This document shows, in pieces, positions 24,153-35,339 of a stretch of 64,000 nt of DNA; position 1 is the first letter of the stretch, and every line of letters begins with the position of its first letter. The DNA comes from Schistosoma mansoni. Lineage: Eukaryota; Platyhelminthes; Trematoda; Strigeidida; Schistosomatidae. Location of the stretch: positions 64,152,939 to 64,216,938 of the forward strand of contig NC_031495.1 of NCBI RefSeq assembly GCF_000237925.1. Direction: 5' to 3'. Made by a program: the position numbers and the translations under genes. Under the pieces are notes generated by a model, which was not told where the DNA came from, made no database searches, and was given only the letters and a program-made list of their open reading frames with translations.

Positions 24153-24261
24153 TTTACGATCAGATCATAAACTCATTGAATTTTCGGCATCCATAATTTG
24201 AAAAGACACTAATTCACCAAAACAGTTCAATATGTACTGGGCTTTATACTAAACACGAAGA

Positions 24262-24768
24262 GTAAACACCAACTGAGGAGTTCCACAATAGGGTGAAACG
24301 GCCATCCAGTGCTTCCAGGTTTTCCATGGTGGTCTAGCTTCAATTGACTCATGATTTCAACTAGAAAATTACTAAAATCTCCACAAAAACCCCTTCTGAT
24401 TATAATCAACATATACTCACTAGTGACTGGCTTCATGAGGTATTTCCTGGAATTCTAGTGAGAAGCAGTAACCAATGGAGTTCAACCGGGTCTGCTGTGA
24501 GATATCAACTCACTGAAGGCAATGGTGGACGGTTGCCCAATTTCGTGGATTGCTTCAAGTTAGACATTAACACCGTTGGGGGCTGGCCGGTTCAGTAGTC
24601 TATCTGTTAAGTGCTCGTGCGCGAAACAGGTAGGTCCTGGGTTCGAATCTCGCGAGTTGGATTGTGGATGCACACTGCTGAAGAGTTCCACATTAGAAAG
24701 AAACGGCCACCAAGCAGTGCTTTCAGGTTTCGCATGGTGATCTAGCTTCAATCGACTAATGATATCAA
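24262..24768 (+). repeat. Family B SINE, head-to-tail pair
   Basis: The first unit (24262-24400, from the HHR on) ends in CCCCTTCTGATTATAATCA and runs straight into the head of a full unit (24401-24768). Confidence 0.85.
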
Positions 24769-24771
24769 CTC

Positions 24772-25021
24772 AGCTTCTGAGTCCTGATGGCCACTTGCTT
24801 ATGCAATAGGGTGAAGTTTGAATTCATTTAGTACTGTTTGTTTGAATCTTCCATTGATGCTTAGGACTGCAACTTGTCAGTCTCTTATTGGTATATGTGC
24901 ATACTGTGCGTATTACCTCAATATAGCCATATTTCACAAACATTATAAGCAATAAGAGACTGACCAGTTGTAGTCCTAAACATCAATGGGAAGCATTCAA
25001 ACAATCAAAACTAAGTTAAAC
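24772..25021. repeat. Family A SINE, fold-back tail
   Basis: A minus tail (24772-24945) joins a forward tail piece (24946-25021, AATAAGAGACTGACCAGTTG). Confidence 0.8.
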
Positions 25022-25738
25022 GAATACCAGTTCAATTACAATCATTTCAACAACTGTCAATGTCCTGTTTCTTTTATTCTATGTCTCATAAAATCTAGAA
25101 AAATATACATATGAAACATGAACTATGTACACTATTGACTGTATATGAATGTCATTACTTGTCAATGTCTATATCGCAAGTCAATAAACCATTTTGGTAT
25201 AGATGATTTGTAGAGAGTTTATATTACAATTTGATCATGGTGAGGCAGCTATTAAAAACCAAGACATGTTGGACAGTTTTTTTTATCCTAGTACTGGATT
25301 CCTCATCTATACACATTGATGTTCCCATTCCCCGGTGAGAAAAAAAAACAGCTGTTCACTTTATTCTGGTTTTCAACAGTTGTAAAACTAAGGTCATTTC
25401 ATAATATAACCTACATGATTCAGGAATCTCCAAAAACTCCATATATGAATTATAATCACATGTGTTCCTACTGACGGGATAATTCAAGGAGTTGCAATGA
25501 GAATCCAGTGACCTATTTACACTCGAATCATATTGCGAATTGATATGATAGACAGATATAAATTATTGTGTGACCTTATTTGATCTTCACATGTTTAACT
25601 GTAATGATATCAGATAGATTATATGTATTCACATATATAGATATCCATATATTATCTGCTTATCTCTTTGTCTGAGAACGAATTTGTTTGAAAGAAACCT
25701 TATGTAATTCTATTTCATGTTATAATATATGTATTTGT
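25022..25738. other. Unassigned AT-rich stretch
   Basis: Nothing recognised. Confidence 0.3.
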
Positions 25739-26304
25739 ACACTACAAGCAAGGCCCCCAAATGCCCTGGTACGGCCGAGAGTGGGGAGAGTCCGCTCTCC
25801 TTCTCCAAATGCTCTCACATGGCCACGCGTATATAGATAGCCTCTGTCAGGCAAGTCTTACTCACTGCCTTCTCACAGTGGCATTACTGTTGTTTATGAA
25901 ATTGTGAGGACGAAAAGCGAATGTCCAGCGCTTTAACAGGGTTGGTGGACACGACGCGTCCATCTAGGGGAGTTGGAAAACCCTCATTCCAAACCAATGG
26001 TGCACATGGACTGGCTCCAGTATCCTGCTGAGGGAACAAATAGCGTATGAATCAATCGTTGGTCACCGGCTACCATGGGACTGCATCTCCTCACGATGCT
26101 CCACTGTCTTGTGGATCAGACCTTCAGGTCAAAGGCTTCGGGTGTGGCCCCTTAAGAAAACCACCTACTTCAGTCTGGGCATCTGGGCAGTATCACAGCC
26201 CTCACACAAATCAAATGAGATTTGTGAGGCGCATATTTATCTGGTGCTTTTTTGTACCAATATCTATGTGTTTAAATAAATAAATAAATAAACACTACAA
26301 GCAA
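25739..26304 (+). repeat. Family C, full-length copy with target duplication
   Basis: Element 25752-26291, flanked by ACACTACAAGCAA at 25739-25751 and 26292-26304. The tail is (AAAT)n. This copy fixes both ends of the family. Confidence 0.9.
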
Positions 26305-26894
26305 ATATAATCTCTAAGGTGTTGATGTCAAAGCTCAGTACATAATTAATCTGGATCACTTAGTAACAAGAGTGTAATACAACCATAATAAAAGACCCTG
26401 TGACTAGTCAAATCTAGTCATGTCATATATAAAGCAAGTACCGAAAAGTGTCATGGGTATATGGTTGGATAACATAAAAATTGACTGAAGTTATAAACAT
26501 AAATCACAAGATGTACAATTAATGATCTGAAGGTTAAGCATTTGTCTCTAGGTCATAGATTCAGTCTCTGGTAGGATTGTAATGCAATACTGCTAAGGTG
26601 TCCTGCTTGAGGACAAAACATCTAATCGGTATGTAACTAAGGTCACTCCATAAGATAAACTGTAAAAATTACTTCCTTAAAATTTATCACTTTTCTCATC
26701 TGCATATGATATGTACAAAAAAAATCAATAATTTACGGTCTAATGAATGTGTTCCATTTTTATTTTTCATGAATTAATGAGTAGTATCTGACAGTTTTGA
26801 CAAAGAAATTAGAATTTGAGAAGAAAATACAATAAGGGAATGTCTGTAAAGTTAACTTTGGATTAGTAGCTTTAAAGTATATTTCTAGCAAGTT
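26305..26894. other. Unassigned; an old tRNA-like SINE trace at 26520-26610
   Basis: ATCTGAAGGTTAAGC ... TTCAGTCTCTGG resembles a decayed family B tRNA part. No exon recognised. Confidence 0.35.
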
Positions 26895-27545
26895 TGACAG
26901 TCAGTCAGTCACAACGTAGAACTTCGTACGTACGTACATCAGTTCGAGTTGCCATACCACATTAGCATAGAGATGCAGTTGTCAATTCGAATCCCAAGGT
27001 AGTAGAGATAGTAACAGTATAAGCAGTAATCAGAAAGATTAAGGTTTGAAGATGTTATTGAAGGAGTATGATCTAGCGAAATAAATTTGAAAAGAGAAAA
27101 AAGAAAGGGACATGAAGAATTCACAAGATTAGAATTCAGGAGAACACAAAGAGTGGATGCACCTAAGCCATTGCAAACGATTTTCAGCCATGTCATTCAA
27201 GGTCTCTAACCATCGGTTGCTATCATCTCGCGAATCCCAACCAGGTAGTCTACACCTACCAACATGGCTCAGTCCAATTGTCAGTGACTTCATGGATTTA
27301 TGCCATGTTTTGGTCTGGCCGCCCCTAGCTTTCTTCCAACCTACTCCTACACCATAAAACTTTGCACGTCGGGGCAGTCGGTGGTTGGGCATACGTAACG
27401 TGTCCCAGCCATCTCAACTGATAAAGTTTCACTAATTCATCAATCGATTTGCCATGCTTACCTAGTACACGTTTCCTAACAACTTCGCATATAATATTTG
27501 AAATTTATTTAGTATTACTTCAAGTATGATACCATTATGTTTCAT
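26895..27545 (-). mobile_element. RTE-like LINE, second kind (GACT tail), 3' fragment
   Basis: Minus-strand reading: RLPRRAKFYGVGVGWKKARG, GGQTKTWHKSMKSLT, LSHVGRCRLPGWDSRDDSN, then a 3' UTR and a (TGAC)n tail at 26895. Inactive. Confidence 0.8.
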
Positions 27546-27700
27546 CCTTCCATTCGAAGTAACTCCGCTTGTAGCTCTTCTAGAGTTAATGCCGATCCCA
27601 AGCCCAGGTAAAAGAAGAGGGTTGGGCGTGGGATCGGCAACCCCATCCCGTAGAAAAAGTGTTGCCTAAAAAACGCCAACCAGTAGGTTTAATTTGAAAC
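27546..27700 (+). mobile_element. 5' UTR fragment of an RTE-like LINE (SR2/Perere-3 type)
   Basis: Contains GAAGAGGGTTGGGCGTGGGA and CAACCCCATCCCGTAGAAAA, shared with 35455-35515. Confidence 0.6.
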
Positions 27701-28129
27701 GGACAGCAATCAAAGTAACAACAAAATTTAAAGAATAATAGAGTAGGTAAAGGACAATTCAAAGACCATATGTAAATGATGTATTTAATGTATGATTTTT
27801 ATATTTTACCAACCCACTATGTAATCAGATGATCTTCCCCACCTGATTTCTCGTTCACCATAATTTGACCTATTTTGGAGAGTATCCAGCAATTATGAAT
27901 TAAAAATGAGTGTCAATTAGCGGGAAATAATAATATAATTAGGAATTAAAGGAAAACAGCAGAAATCATTACAATCATTGCCCCTAGTTACTAAGTTGAT
28001 ATACTCTTGAGTTAATCACTTAAAAATGGTTAACTTAATCTTTCTATAATCTAGATTATCATTTTTCAATCGCCAATTGGGCATATTTTCATTGGTTACC
28101 ACAGTTATTTCTATGAAGTTAGACTTGGG
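27701..28129. other. Unassigned
   Basis: Nothing recognised. Confidence 0.3.
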
Positions 28130-28275
28130 TTATGGTTCAATAGTCTAAAGGTTAAGCGTTGGTGTGAGAGACAAAAGGTTCTAGTTTCTACTCACGGCGG
28201 CAGAGTCATGGGTGTGTACAACTGAGGAGTCGCATACTATGGGCGAAAGGGTCTTCCAGTGCTTCCGATTTTCCA
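28130..28275 (+). repeat. Family B-like SINE, old copy
   Basis: Degenerate tRNA-like part, then CTGAGGAGTCGCATACTATG, GAAA and CCAGTGCTTCC. Confidence 0.6.
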
Positions 28276-28916
28276 GTATGGTAAAACGTTTTTGAAATTT
28301 TCGTTATAATAGACAAACATCCAATTCATTTCAGTAAATGACTGAGAAGTAAAATAGTGATACATTCTTCAAGTAACTTCATTTAGTGTTAAAAACTATC
28401 TTATATGTCCTCTAAGTTGGATCGTCTATTTTGGAAGCCTTGGTTGACGACATCATCATCATCAACGTACAATTCAGAGTGTACCGATCTTTTAAGATGT
28501 CTTTAGAAAAGAAAGATGGTGCACACTACTGATATCAAGATTTCATTTGTTATTTTTAACTATTCAGTCACTGTTTGGCGGCTTTTCGACCGGCTCTGTG
28601 CTTGGTGTTTCTGACCATAAAACATGATGACTGGGCGATAATTTCAATACACCAATGTCTGTACGTCAGAGCATTATGTTGACATATGGCTCCTTATCAT
28701 CTAGTGGGAAACAACTTATCAATGATGCTGATGTTGCTTTCTTATGAGGACGAACCCTTAGACTCATGTATGTTAACCTTAAATTAGCTTCACTTCCTAC
28801 TTAAAAATCCTATTACCGACTAAACCAGACTCTTATACTAAAACTAAAGAGCTCATTTATGACTTCGAAAAAGAAAGATGAATCTCCTTCATTTGTACAG
28901 TCCTATATCTATTTCA
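28276..28916. other. SINE-free island, possibly exonic, not proven
   Basis: After a pyrimidine-rich stretch ending TTCAG at 28566, SLFGGFSTGSVLGVSD can be read on plus, but I could not chain it to other exons. Confidence 0.2.
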
Positions 28917-29139
28917 GAAGGGGTTTTGTGGACAATTTAGTATTTTCATAATTGAAATAATCAGTCAATTGAATCTAGACCACCATGGAAAACCTGGAAG
29001 CACTGGACGGCCATTTCGTCCTATTGTGGGATGAAACGGCCATCCAGTGCTTCCAGGTTTTCCTTGGTGGTCTAGCTTCAATTGATTCATGATTTCAACT
29101 ATGCAAATACTAAATCTCCACAAAGAACCCCTTCTAATT
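28917..29139. repeat. Family B SINE, near-perfect palindrome
   Basis: Left arm (AGAAGGGGTTTTGTGG ... GTGGGAT) and right arm (GAAACGGCCATCC ... AACCCCTTCT) are reverse complements of about 100 nt, with almost no spacer, meeting inside the HHR. Confidence 0.9.
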
Positions 29140-29582
29140 ATGTATTTACCTTATTATTTTACATTGTAGACTGTTCTAAACCTTATTTACTTTATTTCAT
29201 GACTATCAGTTCTTCGTCACTACTCAACGCTCATAGAGCACTCCGGCTTTTACATCGTACATTACAGTTTTACTATCATTAATAATATTCTTATACACCA
29301 ACAGTCGTTTCTCTGTTTCTGTAAAGGATATGTGTTATAAAATCTCAACTTACCCTTTCAGTTTACTACATTATATTCTGTATTATTTGTAACAATTTAA
29401 TAGTACCTGTGAACTGAACTACCCCACGTAACTTTCTGTTATCATATTATTATCATTATTATTATTATTATTATTATAATAACCTGATCCATGACCTCGT
29501 AGGCGCTTATGATCTTCCTCATAACCTGATAGAATAGTTTTATTTCGATCTATCCATTAATTGAATTTTGACCAATCAGAAA
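29140..29582. other. AT-rich with (ATT)n run at 29448-29475
   Basis: No gene recognised. Confidence 0.4.
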
Positions 29583-29870
29583 CTTTCCTTAACTTTCTAT
29601 GTTGAGATAAGATGGTGGTTGGAGATGGTCAACAAGAAACCTTGGACTCGGGTCACGTGCTACTTGACACTCGTCAGCAAGGTGTATCTGTAGTCTTGAG
29701 GGGACTGGTGCTCCCTGACGGATTCGATACCGTGTCACCCAACTTCACAATCAGAGATGTTACCACTGAGCTATTTGGGCCGCGACCGACCTCCTGTGGG
29801 AGTGAGATGTAATCACAAATGATTGATCACTGAGTGGTGATCAATCTCATGCGTGTCAAGTCCGTCCATA
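29583..29870 (-). repeat. Family F SINE, best full copy
   Basis: On minus: 5' part, tRNA-like part with TAGCTCAGTGGTAACATC (A box) and GGTATCGAATCCGTC (B box), then the HHR at 29639-29683 and the 3' end CATCTTATCTCAACATAG. Confidence 0.8.
29639..29683 (-). ncRNA. Hammerhead ribozyme motif (family F)
   Basis: Helix I ACCTTG/CAAGGT is perfect, core CTGACGA is intact, helix II GTGT/GCAC pairs, and cleavage site GTC is present. The GAAA box is mutated here but intact in the copies at 16458 and 33745. Confidence 0.6.
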
Positions 29871-29904
29871 GTGATGTTTATACCCAATCTACTTACTAAC
29901 TTTA

Positions 29905-30390
29905 TCGGGCAGATAAGTAATGAGAATAATACTTTTGTGAATGAGAACATAAATGGGGATAATCGAATGTATTTCAACACAAAAATTACAGAATCACTTA
30001 CTAAAACTTGAGAAGCAGACAGTAAATATTTCATTTGCAAAGTATCAATCAATCGTTTTTGATGGAGTTTTGTTCTCTGAGCTGGATGGTTCGGTCGTGG
30101 AGCTTTTATCGTCCTTCTGAACGACATCATCAGTAAAAACTTCGGGTAGAAGTGAGGTGTTTGAATTTCTCCACATGTGATTCACAGCTTCTCCTATACA
30201 AATCTTTTCCACCATCTCAAAGTCAAACAATCCTCTCACATTTCACTGTTCTTTCTTTTCCACACTAATCAATCTCTGTTATTGTTCTATTTTCTTTGAT
30301 CTTTTTAACCTTCTGCCACCAGGCATTTCATTTTCAATTGATGATACATACTACTTATATCCGTCGATATCAGTAGCACACACTATGGTA
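29905..30390 (+). repeat. Family D repeat carrying an inserted X module
   Basis: Family D sequence is interrupted at ATCAATCG (30054) and resumes at CACTGTTC (30246), ending with the hairpin ACTACTTATATCCGTCGATA. Confidence 0.75.
30055..30243 (-). repeat. X module (origin unknown)
   Basis: Minus-strand reading VVQKDDKSSTTEPSSSENKT is open for 64 codons. The same peptide-coding unit recurs at 49162-49330 (both arms) and, decayed, at 55917-56005. It looks like the C-terminus of a mobile-element protein, not named. Confidence 0.5.
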
Positions 30391-30842
30391 GTATTCAATA
30401 ATTTATATTCCGTTAAAATGTATACTATTCTCAGTATAATATATTGAACAGTTGTGAACATCTATTCTCTACTACTTAAAACATTCCCTATTTGTCATTT
30501 ATATACAATCGCAAGCCGTTTAAGCCGTTTATGCACTTAAAATATGAATATTAGATAAGTTGTTGTAGGGCATTCTTTTTTTCTTTCTTTAACCTATTTA
30601 AGTAGTATACCGCTAAATGACAAAAATAATTGACTAATCATTGTAGTGTTTTTTAACAATTAAGTTTCGCATCATTTCACACAATGATAAGTTTGATCAA
30701 AAGCACTTATTGCTAATGATGTAATGAGTTAGTTAAAACAAAATCCGACCTATTTAAAATGGATGAACAAACAAAGTTATTCAAAGATATGTCCATATCC
30801 TTAAAGAGATTTTAATGGATAAACGTATTTTATAAATATAAT
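30391..30842. other. Unassigned
   Basis: Nothing recognised. Confidence 0.3.
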
Positions 30843-31515
30843 CAGTTTAAGCTAGATCAACATTGAAAATATGGAAACACTGGAAGACCGCTTTATCGTA
30901 GTATGGAACTGTTAGGCGGTGTGCATCCACGATCGCATACATGGGATTCGAATCCAGGGGGAGGGTTTCGCAAGAACATAGACACTAACAGCATCGAATG
31001 CCGACCCAGTGGTCAAGAGGTTGTAGCTGTAAATAATTCCCCAAAATCGATAGCTTCTTAAGTGTTCGACATTGGATGCTGACCACATTAGTTTTAGTGA
31101 ACTTGTTTAACTGAAGGCGTTCGGTCATGTATCCGTACTAGATCACGTTACGACTCAGCGTAGAAAACAGCTCCAACGTTCACTAGCCAGATTAGAGCAA
31201 CCGCTTCTCGATATATTGATAACGCATCAAATATATCTTTCCTACCTCTTCGCATCTGACTTCTGGTTGTAACTAATTGGGAGACGATTCGAATATAGGT
31301 GTTACTGGTTAATAGTTGTCAAACTAGAATACTAGTCGTATCTTCAAGGTTAAGTTTTCGCGCCCAAGACCAAAAGTCCTAGGTCTGAGTCCCGTGTGTA
31401 GGATTGTAGATACGCTTTGCTCAGGAGTCCAGTACTAGAATGAAACGGTCGTCCAGTGCCTCCACGTTTCTAATGATGGTCTAGCTTAGATCGGCTCGTG
31501 AATTCAACTGTGAAA
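30843..31515. repeat. Family B SINE, fold-back, interrupted by family E
   Basis: Minus piece 30843-30963, then forward pieces 30980-31020 and 31346-31515 split in the tRNA A-box region by a family E copy. Confidence 0.75.
31021..31345 (+). repeat. Family E repeat, copy 2, nested in a SINE
   Basis: Flanked by TCAAGAGG on the left and TCAAGG on the right, a probable target duplication within the SINE. Confidence 0.75.
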
Positions 31516-31621
31516 ACTTATTGTTTGAAAATAATCATTACTAAGAACTAAAAAAAATTCATAGCAAACATGATAACGTTTAAAATATCATTTTCATTTA
31601 AATTAAGAATTACTCAATAGT

Positions 31622-31818
31622 ACTGAGGTGAACAAACGTGACTGTTCCTTTTGCAAATGTCAATCAATCGTCTCAGACTTTATTGTTCCTGCATTTCCAT
31701 ACCAATCGCTTTCTGTTGCCGTTCTTCCCTCCTCGATCTACTCAACCTTCTGCTACCAGACATTCTATACCTGACTAGTGTTATATACTACTTATGTCGA
31801 TATAAGTAGCACACACTC
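31622..31818 (+). repeat. Family D repeat, partial
   Basis: Ends with TACTACTTATGTCGATATAA and GTAGCACACAC. Confidence 0.7.
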
Positions 31819-32405
31819 TAGTACATGTAAATGGCCATCACATTAAATGCAATTCAAAAACTTTATCAGAAGTGTTAAACACTTTACATTTAAGTCATTG
31901 ATTATGAAAACTAAGTCATATTAAAAAAGTATAATTATATCATTATACATTCATTCATTTTCAGGGAAAAAATAGGTGAATGAGGAAAGTAAAGCACAAA
32001 CTAGTTGAAAGAACACAATAAATTATAATGTAGTGGCATTAGACACTAACCATAAGACTTTTGAAGCTAGGTATATAATTACTAAAAAGATTTATATTCA
32101 ACAACTGACATGAACAGAAGGTCAGTTATAGAGACGGAGGTAAGGATTAATTCAATTGAATTGGATGGCATGGTTTAGCGTTGCAGATGTGGTCATTCTG
32201 TATAACGTGTCTTTACTCATATTAAATATATTATTCTATCTTTAGCTTAAATGTGTTCTCTATCATATATTGGTGATGATTATGATAGAACGAGTCAGTA
32301 TAGACAATGATGTAACTTTCACGTAAGATCTTATAGATTAAATAGTCATATCATGACAACTCTACAACTTTAGGATTAGGTCTATTATTAGAGTAGTACT
32401 AATAA
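31819..32405. other. Unassigned AT-rich stretch
   Basis: Nothing recognised. Confidence 0.3.
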
Positions 32406-32945
32406 CCAAGTGAGGCGGGATTGTGGATGCACAGTGCTGAGGAGGAGTCCCACAATAGGACGAAATGGCCGTTCAGTGCTTCGAGGTTTTCCATGGTGCT
32501 CTAGCTTTATTTGACTCATGATTTCAACTATATAAAATTACTAAAATCTCCACAAAACCCCCTTCTGATAATCATCATATGCTCACTAGTGACTGGCTCC
32601 ATGAGGTATTTCCTGGAGTTCTAGTGAGAAGCAGTGACCAGTGGAGTTCAACCAGGTCAGCTGTGGGATGGTAACTCACTGAAGACAATGACGGACTGTT
32701 GCTCGATTTCGTGGATTGGTTGAAGTTAGACATTAACACCTCTGGATGCCGGCTCAGTGGTCTGTCGGTTAAGTGCTCGCGCGCGAGACTGGTAGGTCAT
32801 GGGTTCGAATCTCGTGGGATGGGATCATGGATGCGCAATGCCACTGAGGAGTCCCATAATAGGACGAAACATCAACCCAGTGCTTCGAGGTTTTCCATGG
32901 TGATCTAGCTTCAATTGACTCATGATTTCAACTATATAAAATAAT
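32406..32945 (+). repeat. Family B SINE, head-to-tail pair
   Basis: The first unit from the HHR on (32406-32577) runs via CCCCCTTCTGATAATCATCA into a full second unit (32578-32945). The first HHR has an extra GAG; the second has the CCA insertion. Confidence 0.9.
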
Positions 32946-32992
32946 ATATACTGTTATAACAACTTGTTCTCATAACTAACTAACTAACTAAA

Positions 32993-33285
32993 CATACATT
33001 TAGTATTGTTTGTTTGAATCTTCCCATCGATGTGTTAGGACTGCAACTGGTCAGTCTCTAATTGGCATATGTGCATAATGTGCGTATTGCCTCGATATAG
33101 CCTTAATTCACAAGCATTATAAGCAGAGATGGATAGTGGCTAGCAGTGGAGTCCAAGACTGGGTTCGAGTACCAGAGTGAACATCAACTCTGAGATGCAG
33201 GTACATCCAGCTGACGAGTCCCAAATAGGATGAAAAGCGCGTCCTGGATTCCACTGTTAGCCACTATCCATCTTTGCTTACCATA
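32993..33285. repeat. Family A SINE, fold-back copy
   Basis: A minus tail (32993-33155) is joined to a forward tRNA B box, HHR and tail start (33156-33285). Confidence 0.85.
33205..33249 (+). ncRNA. Hammerhead ribozyme motif (family A), near intact
   Basis: Helix I ATCCAG/CTGGAT is perfect, core CTGACGA and GAAA are intact, helix II GTCC/GGAT pairs, GTC is present, and helix III has one mismatch. This is the closest to the known Schistosoma Sm-alpha ribozyme. Confidence 0.75.
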
Positions 33286-33544
33286 ACTATACATCGACTG
33301 AATTTCTGTTTTTCTTTCTCTCTTCTTCCCATTTGTTTTTCATTATCGAAAATAAAACGATGTGAATTCATTTATTTCTAAATGAAATTATTCATTCAAC
33401 CATGATGCTACAATAAAATGACAAATTTGATTTAAAATAATTAAATATTGGTCATTTAGAAACTTAATTTCTTTTTTCAGTAGTTTATAATAAAATGAAG
33501 AAAAAAAAGTAGTAAGTTGAGACATCAAGATATGTCTATAGAAT
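33286..33544. other. AT-rich spacer
   Basis: Nothing recognised. Confidence 0.3.
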
Positions 33545-33798
33545 TCGATCTGTATTAAGAAGGACCTAATATACATGACATTGATTACCACCCAGTGATC
33601 AGTCAGTTGTAAATACATCTCAGTCCAACAGAAGGTCGGTCGCGGACTGAATAGCTCAGCGGTAACGTTTCTGACTGTGAAGCTGGGTGATACGGGATCG
33701 AATCCGTCAGGGAGCACCATTTCCTGCAAGATTACAGGTACACCTTGCTAACGAGTGCCAAGTAGCACGAAACCTGAGTCCAGTCACCACATTATGTT
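33545..33798 (+). repeat. Family F SINE copy
   Basis: GATCTGTATTAAGAAGGACC 5' part, tRNA-like part ATAGCTCAGCGGTAACG and GGGATCGAATCCGTC, HHR-like CTAACGAGTGCCAAGTAGCA with GAAA. 3'-truncated. Confidence 0.75.
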
Positions 33799-33837
33799 TT
33801 TCTATCGCTTACCAACTAGTTTTGTAGAGTAGAAATT

Positions 33838-34294
33838 ATGTACGCGTATATAGACTCTGTCAGGGAAGTCCTACTCACTGCCTTCTCACAGTGGCATTAC
33901 TGTTGTTTGCGGAATTGAGAGGATGAAAAGCGAATGTCCGGCGTTTTAACCGGGTTGGTAGACACGGAAAGTCCACCTAAGAGAGTTGAAAAACCTCGAT
34001 TCCAAACCAATGGTGCACATGTGCTCCAGTATTCTGAGAGAACAAACGGCGTATGAATCAGTCGTTGGTCACCGTCTACCATGGGACTGCATCTCCTCAC
34101 GATGCTCCACTGTCTTGCGGATCAGATCTTTAAATCAAAGGCTCGGTGTGTGGCCCCCTAAGAAAACCACCTGCTCCGGTTCGGGCACCTGAGCAGTATC
34201 ATAGCCCTCACACAAATCAAATGAGATTTGTGTGGCGCATATATATCTGGTGCTTCCTTGTACCAATGTTTATGTGTTTAAATAAATAAATAAA
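33838..34294 (+). repeat. Family C, 5'-truncated copy
   Basis: Starts ACGCGTATATAGACTCTGTC and ends in AAATAAATAAATAA. Confidence 0.85.
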
Positions 34295-34662
34295 TAATCT
34301 TTGTTATAACACGTGCTTTGTCTGAACTCACTTTAACTGCTATCCCATTTACATTGAAATTTTTTTTAAATCTTTGTATAGTTCTGTACTCAACAGCGGA
34401 AATCGATAACTTTGAGATGGTGGAGAATATTTGTAGCTCAGGTGGGTGATTTTGATAACTTAAACAAGGATCAAAGTCAAAACCTCCAAGATTTAACAGT
34501 CCCTACAAATCCTCTATACTAATAGTTTTAGTTGGATTTAAGAAACGTTCATGCATTTTTCAGAGCATTTCCTTATAAACCTCTTGAAATACTAGTCCAA
34601 GGTAGTTAGTCTGTGAAATGTGATAAATAAAATTCCAAACATTTTCAAGTCATTTTTATATA
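34295..34662 (-). other. Unassigned; open minus-strand stretch at 34310-34500
   Basis: On minus PPELQIFSTISKLSISAVEY can be read without stop for about 60 codons. A shorter match (PELQIFSTIS) lies at 49120-49160 on minus, so this is more likely mobile-element than host sequence. Confidence 0.3.
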
Positions 34663-34900
34663 TAGTTGAAATCATGAGTCAATTAAAACTAGACCACCAT
34701 GGAAAACCTGGAAGCACTCGATGGCCGTTTCGTCCTATTGTGTGACTCCTCAGTGGCATTACGCATCCACGACCTCGCCTCACAAGATTCGAACCCAGGA
34801 CCTACCAGTCTCCTAGTGTTTCCAGGTTTTCCATTCTGGTCTAGCTCCAATTGACTCATGATTTCAATTATAAATAAAAATTACTACAATTCTACACAAA
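34663..34900. repeat. Family B SINE, fold-back copy
   Basis: A minus copy up to the tRNA B box (34663-34813) is joined to a forward 3' tail (34814-34900). Confidence 0.85.
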
Positions 34901-34935
34901 CAACCCCATTTTCAAGTAATGCTTACCATAATAAA

Positions 34936-35165
34936 GTATGTTTGTGAGACTATAATTTATAGACGACCTTTGAATGACGCCATAATGACTTTGAGAGTGT
35001 CTACCTACTTACCAGGATTAAATGAAGGTTATAAACCCATGTGATGAATTAGAATTAGGCATTACAGTTGATAGTTAAGGTTTAGGAATTAGATTTACAG
35101 TGTTTCATCATGAACTGACATCAACTAAAATGCCAAAGTGCTATTTAGTCAAATAGATGAGTGAA
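34936..35165 (-). repeat. Family H MITE-like repeat, partial
   Basis: Shares GTGAGACTATAATTTATAGA end sequence and the GTTTAGGAATTAGATTTACA interior with 40194 and 42418. Confidence 0.55.
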
Positions 35166-35339
35166 TTTTACGTCATACATTGTCTATTCTTTATATAAGT
35201 AGAACTAAATGTTCCGTTTTTATTTCGCTTTTGAAATCACATAATGGGATAATAAATCCCATCCCGTAAATCATAAACTTTTAATGAACTAAGGAAAGAT
35301 ATTCACTACAAAAACATCTCATTAAGTAAATACCAATTT

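Noticed and set aside
28500-28900. Second micro-intron gene (SLFGGFSTGSVLG, QSIMLTYGSLSSSGK)
   Set aside because: I could not join the pieces in frame with credible sites or match a family.
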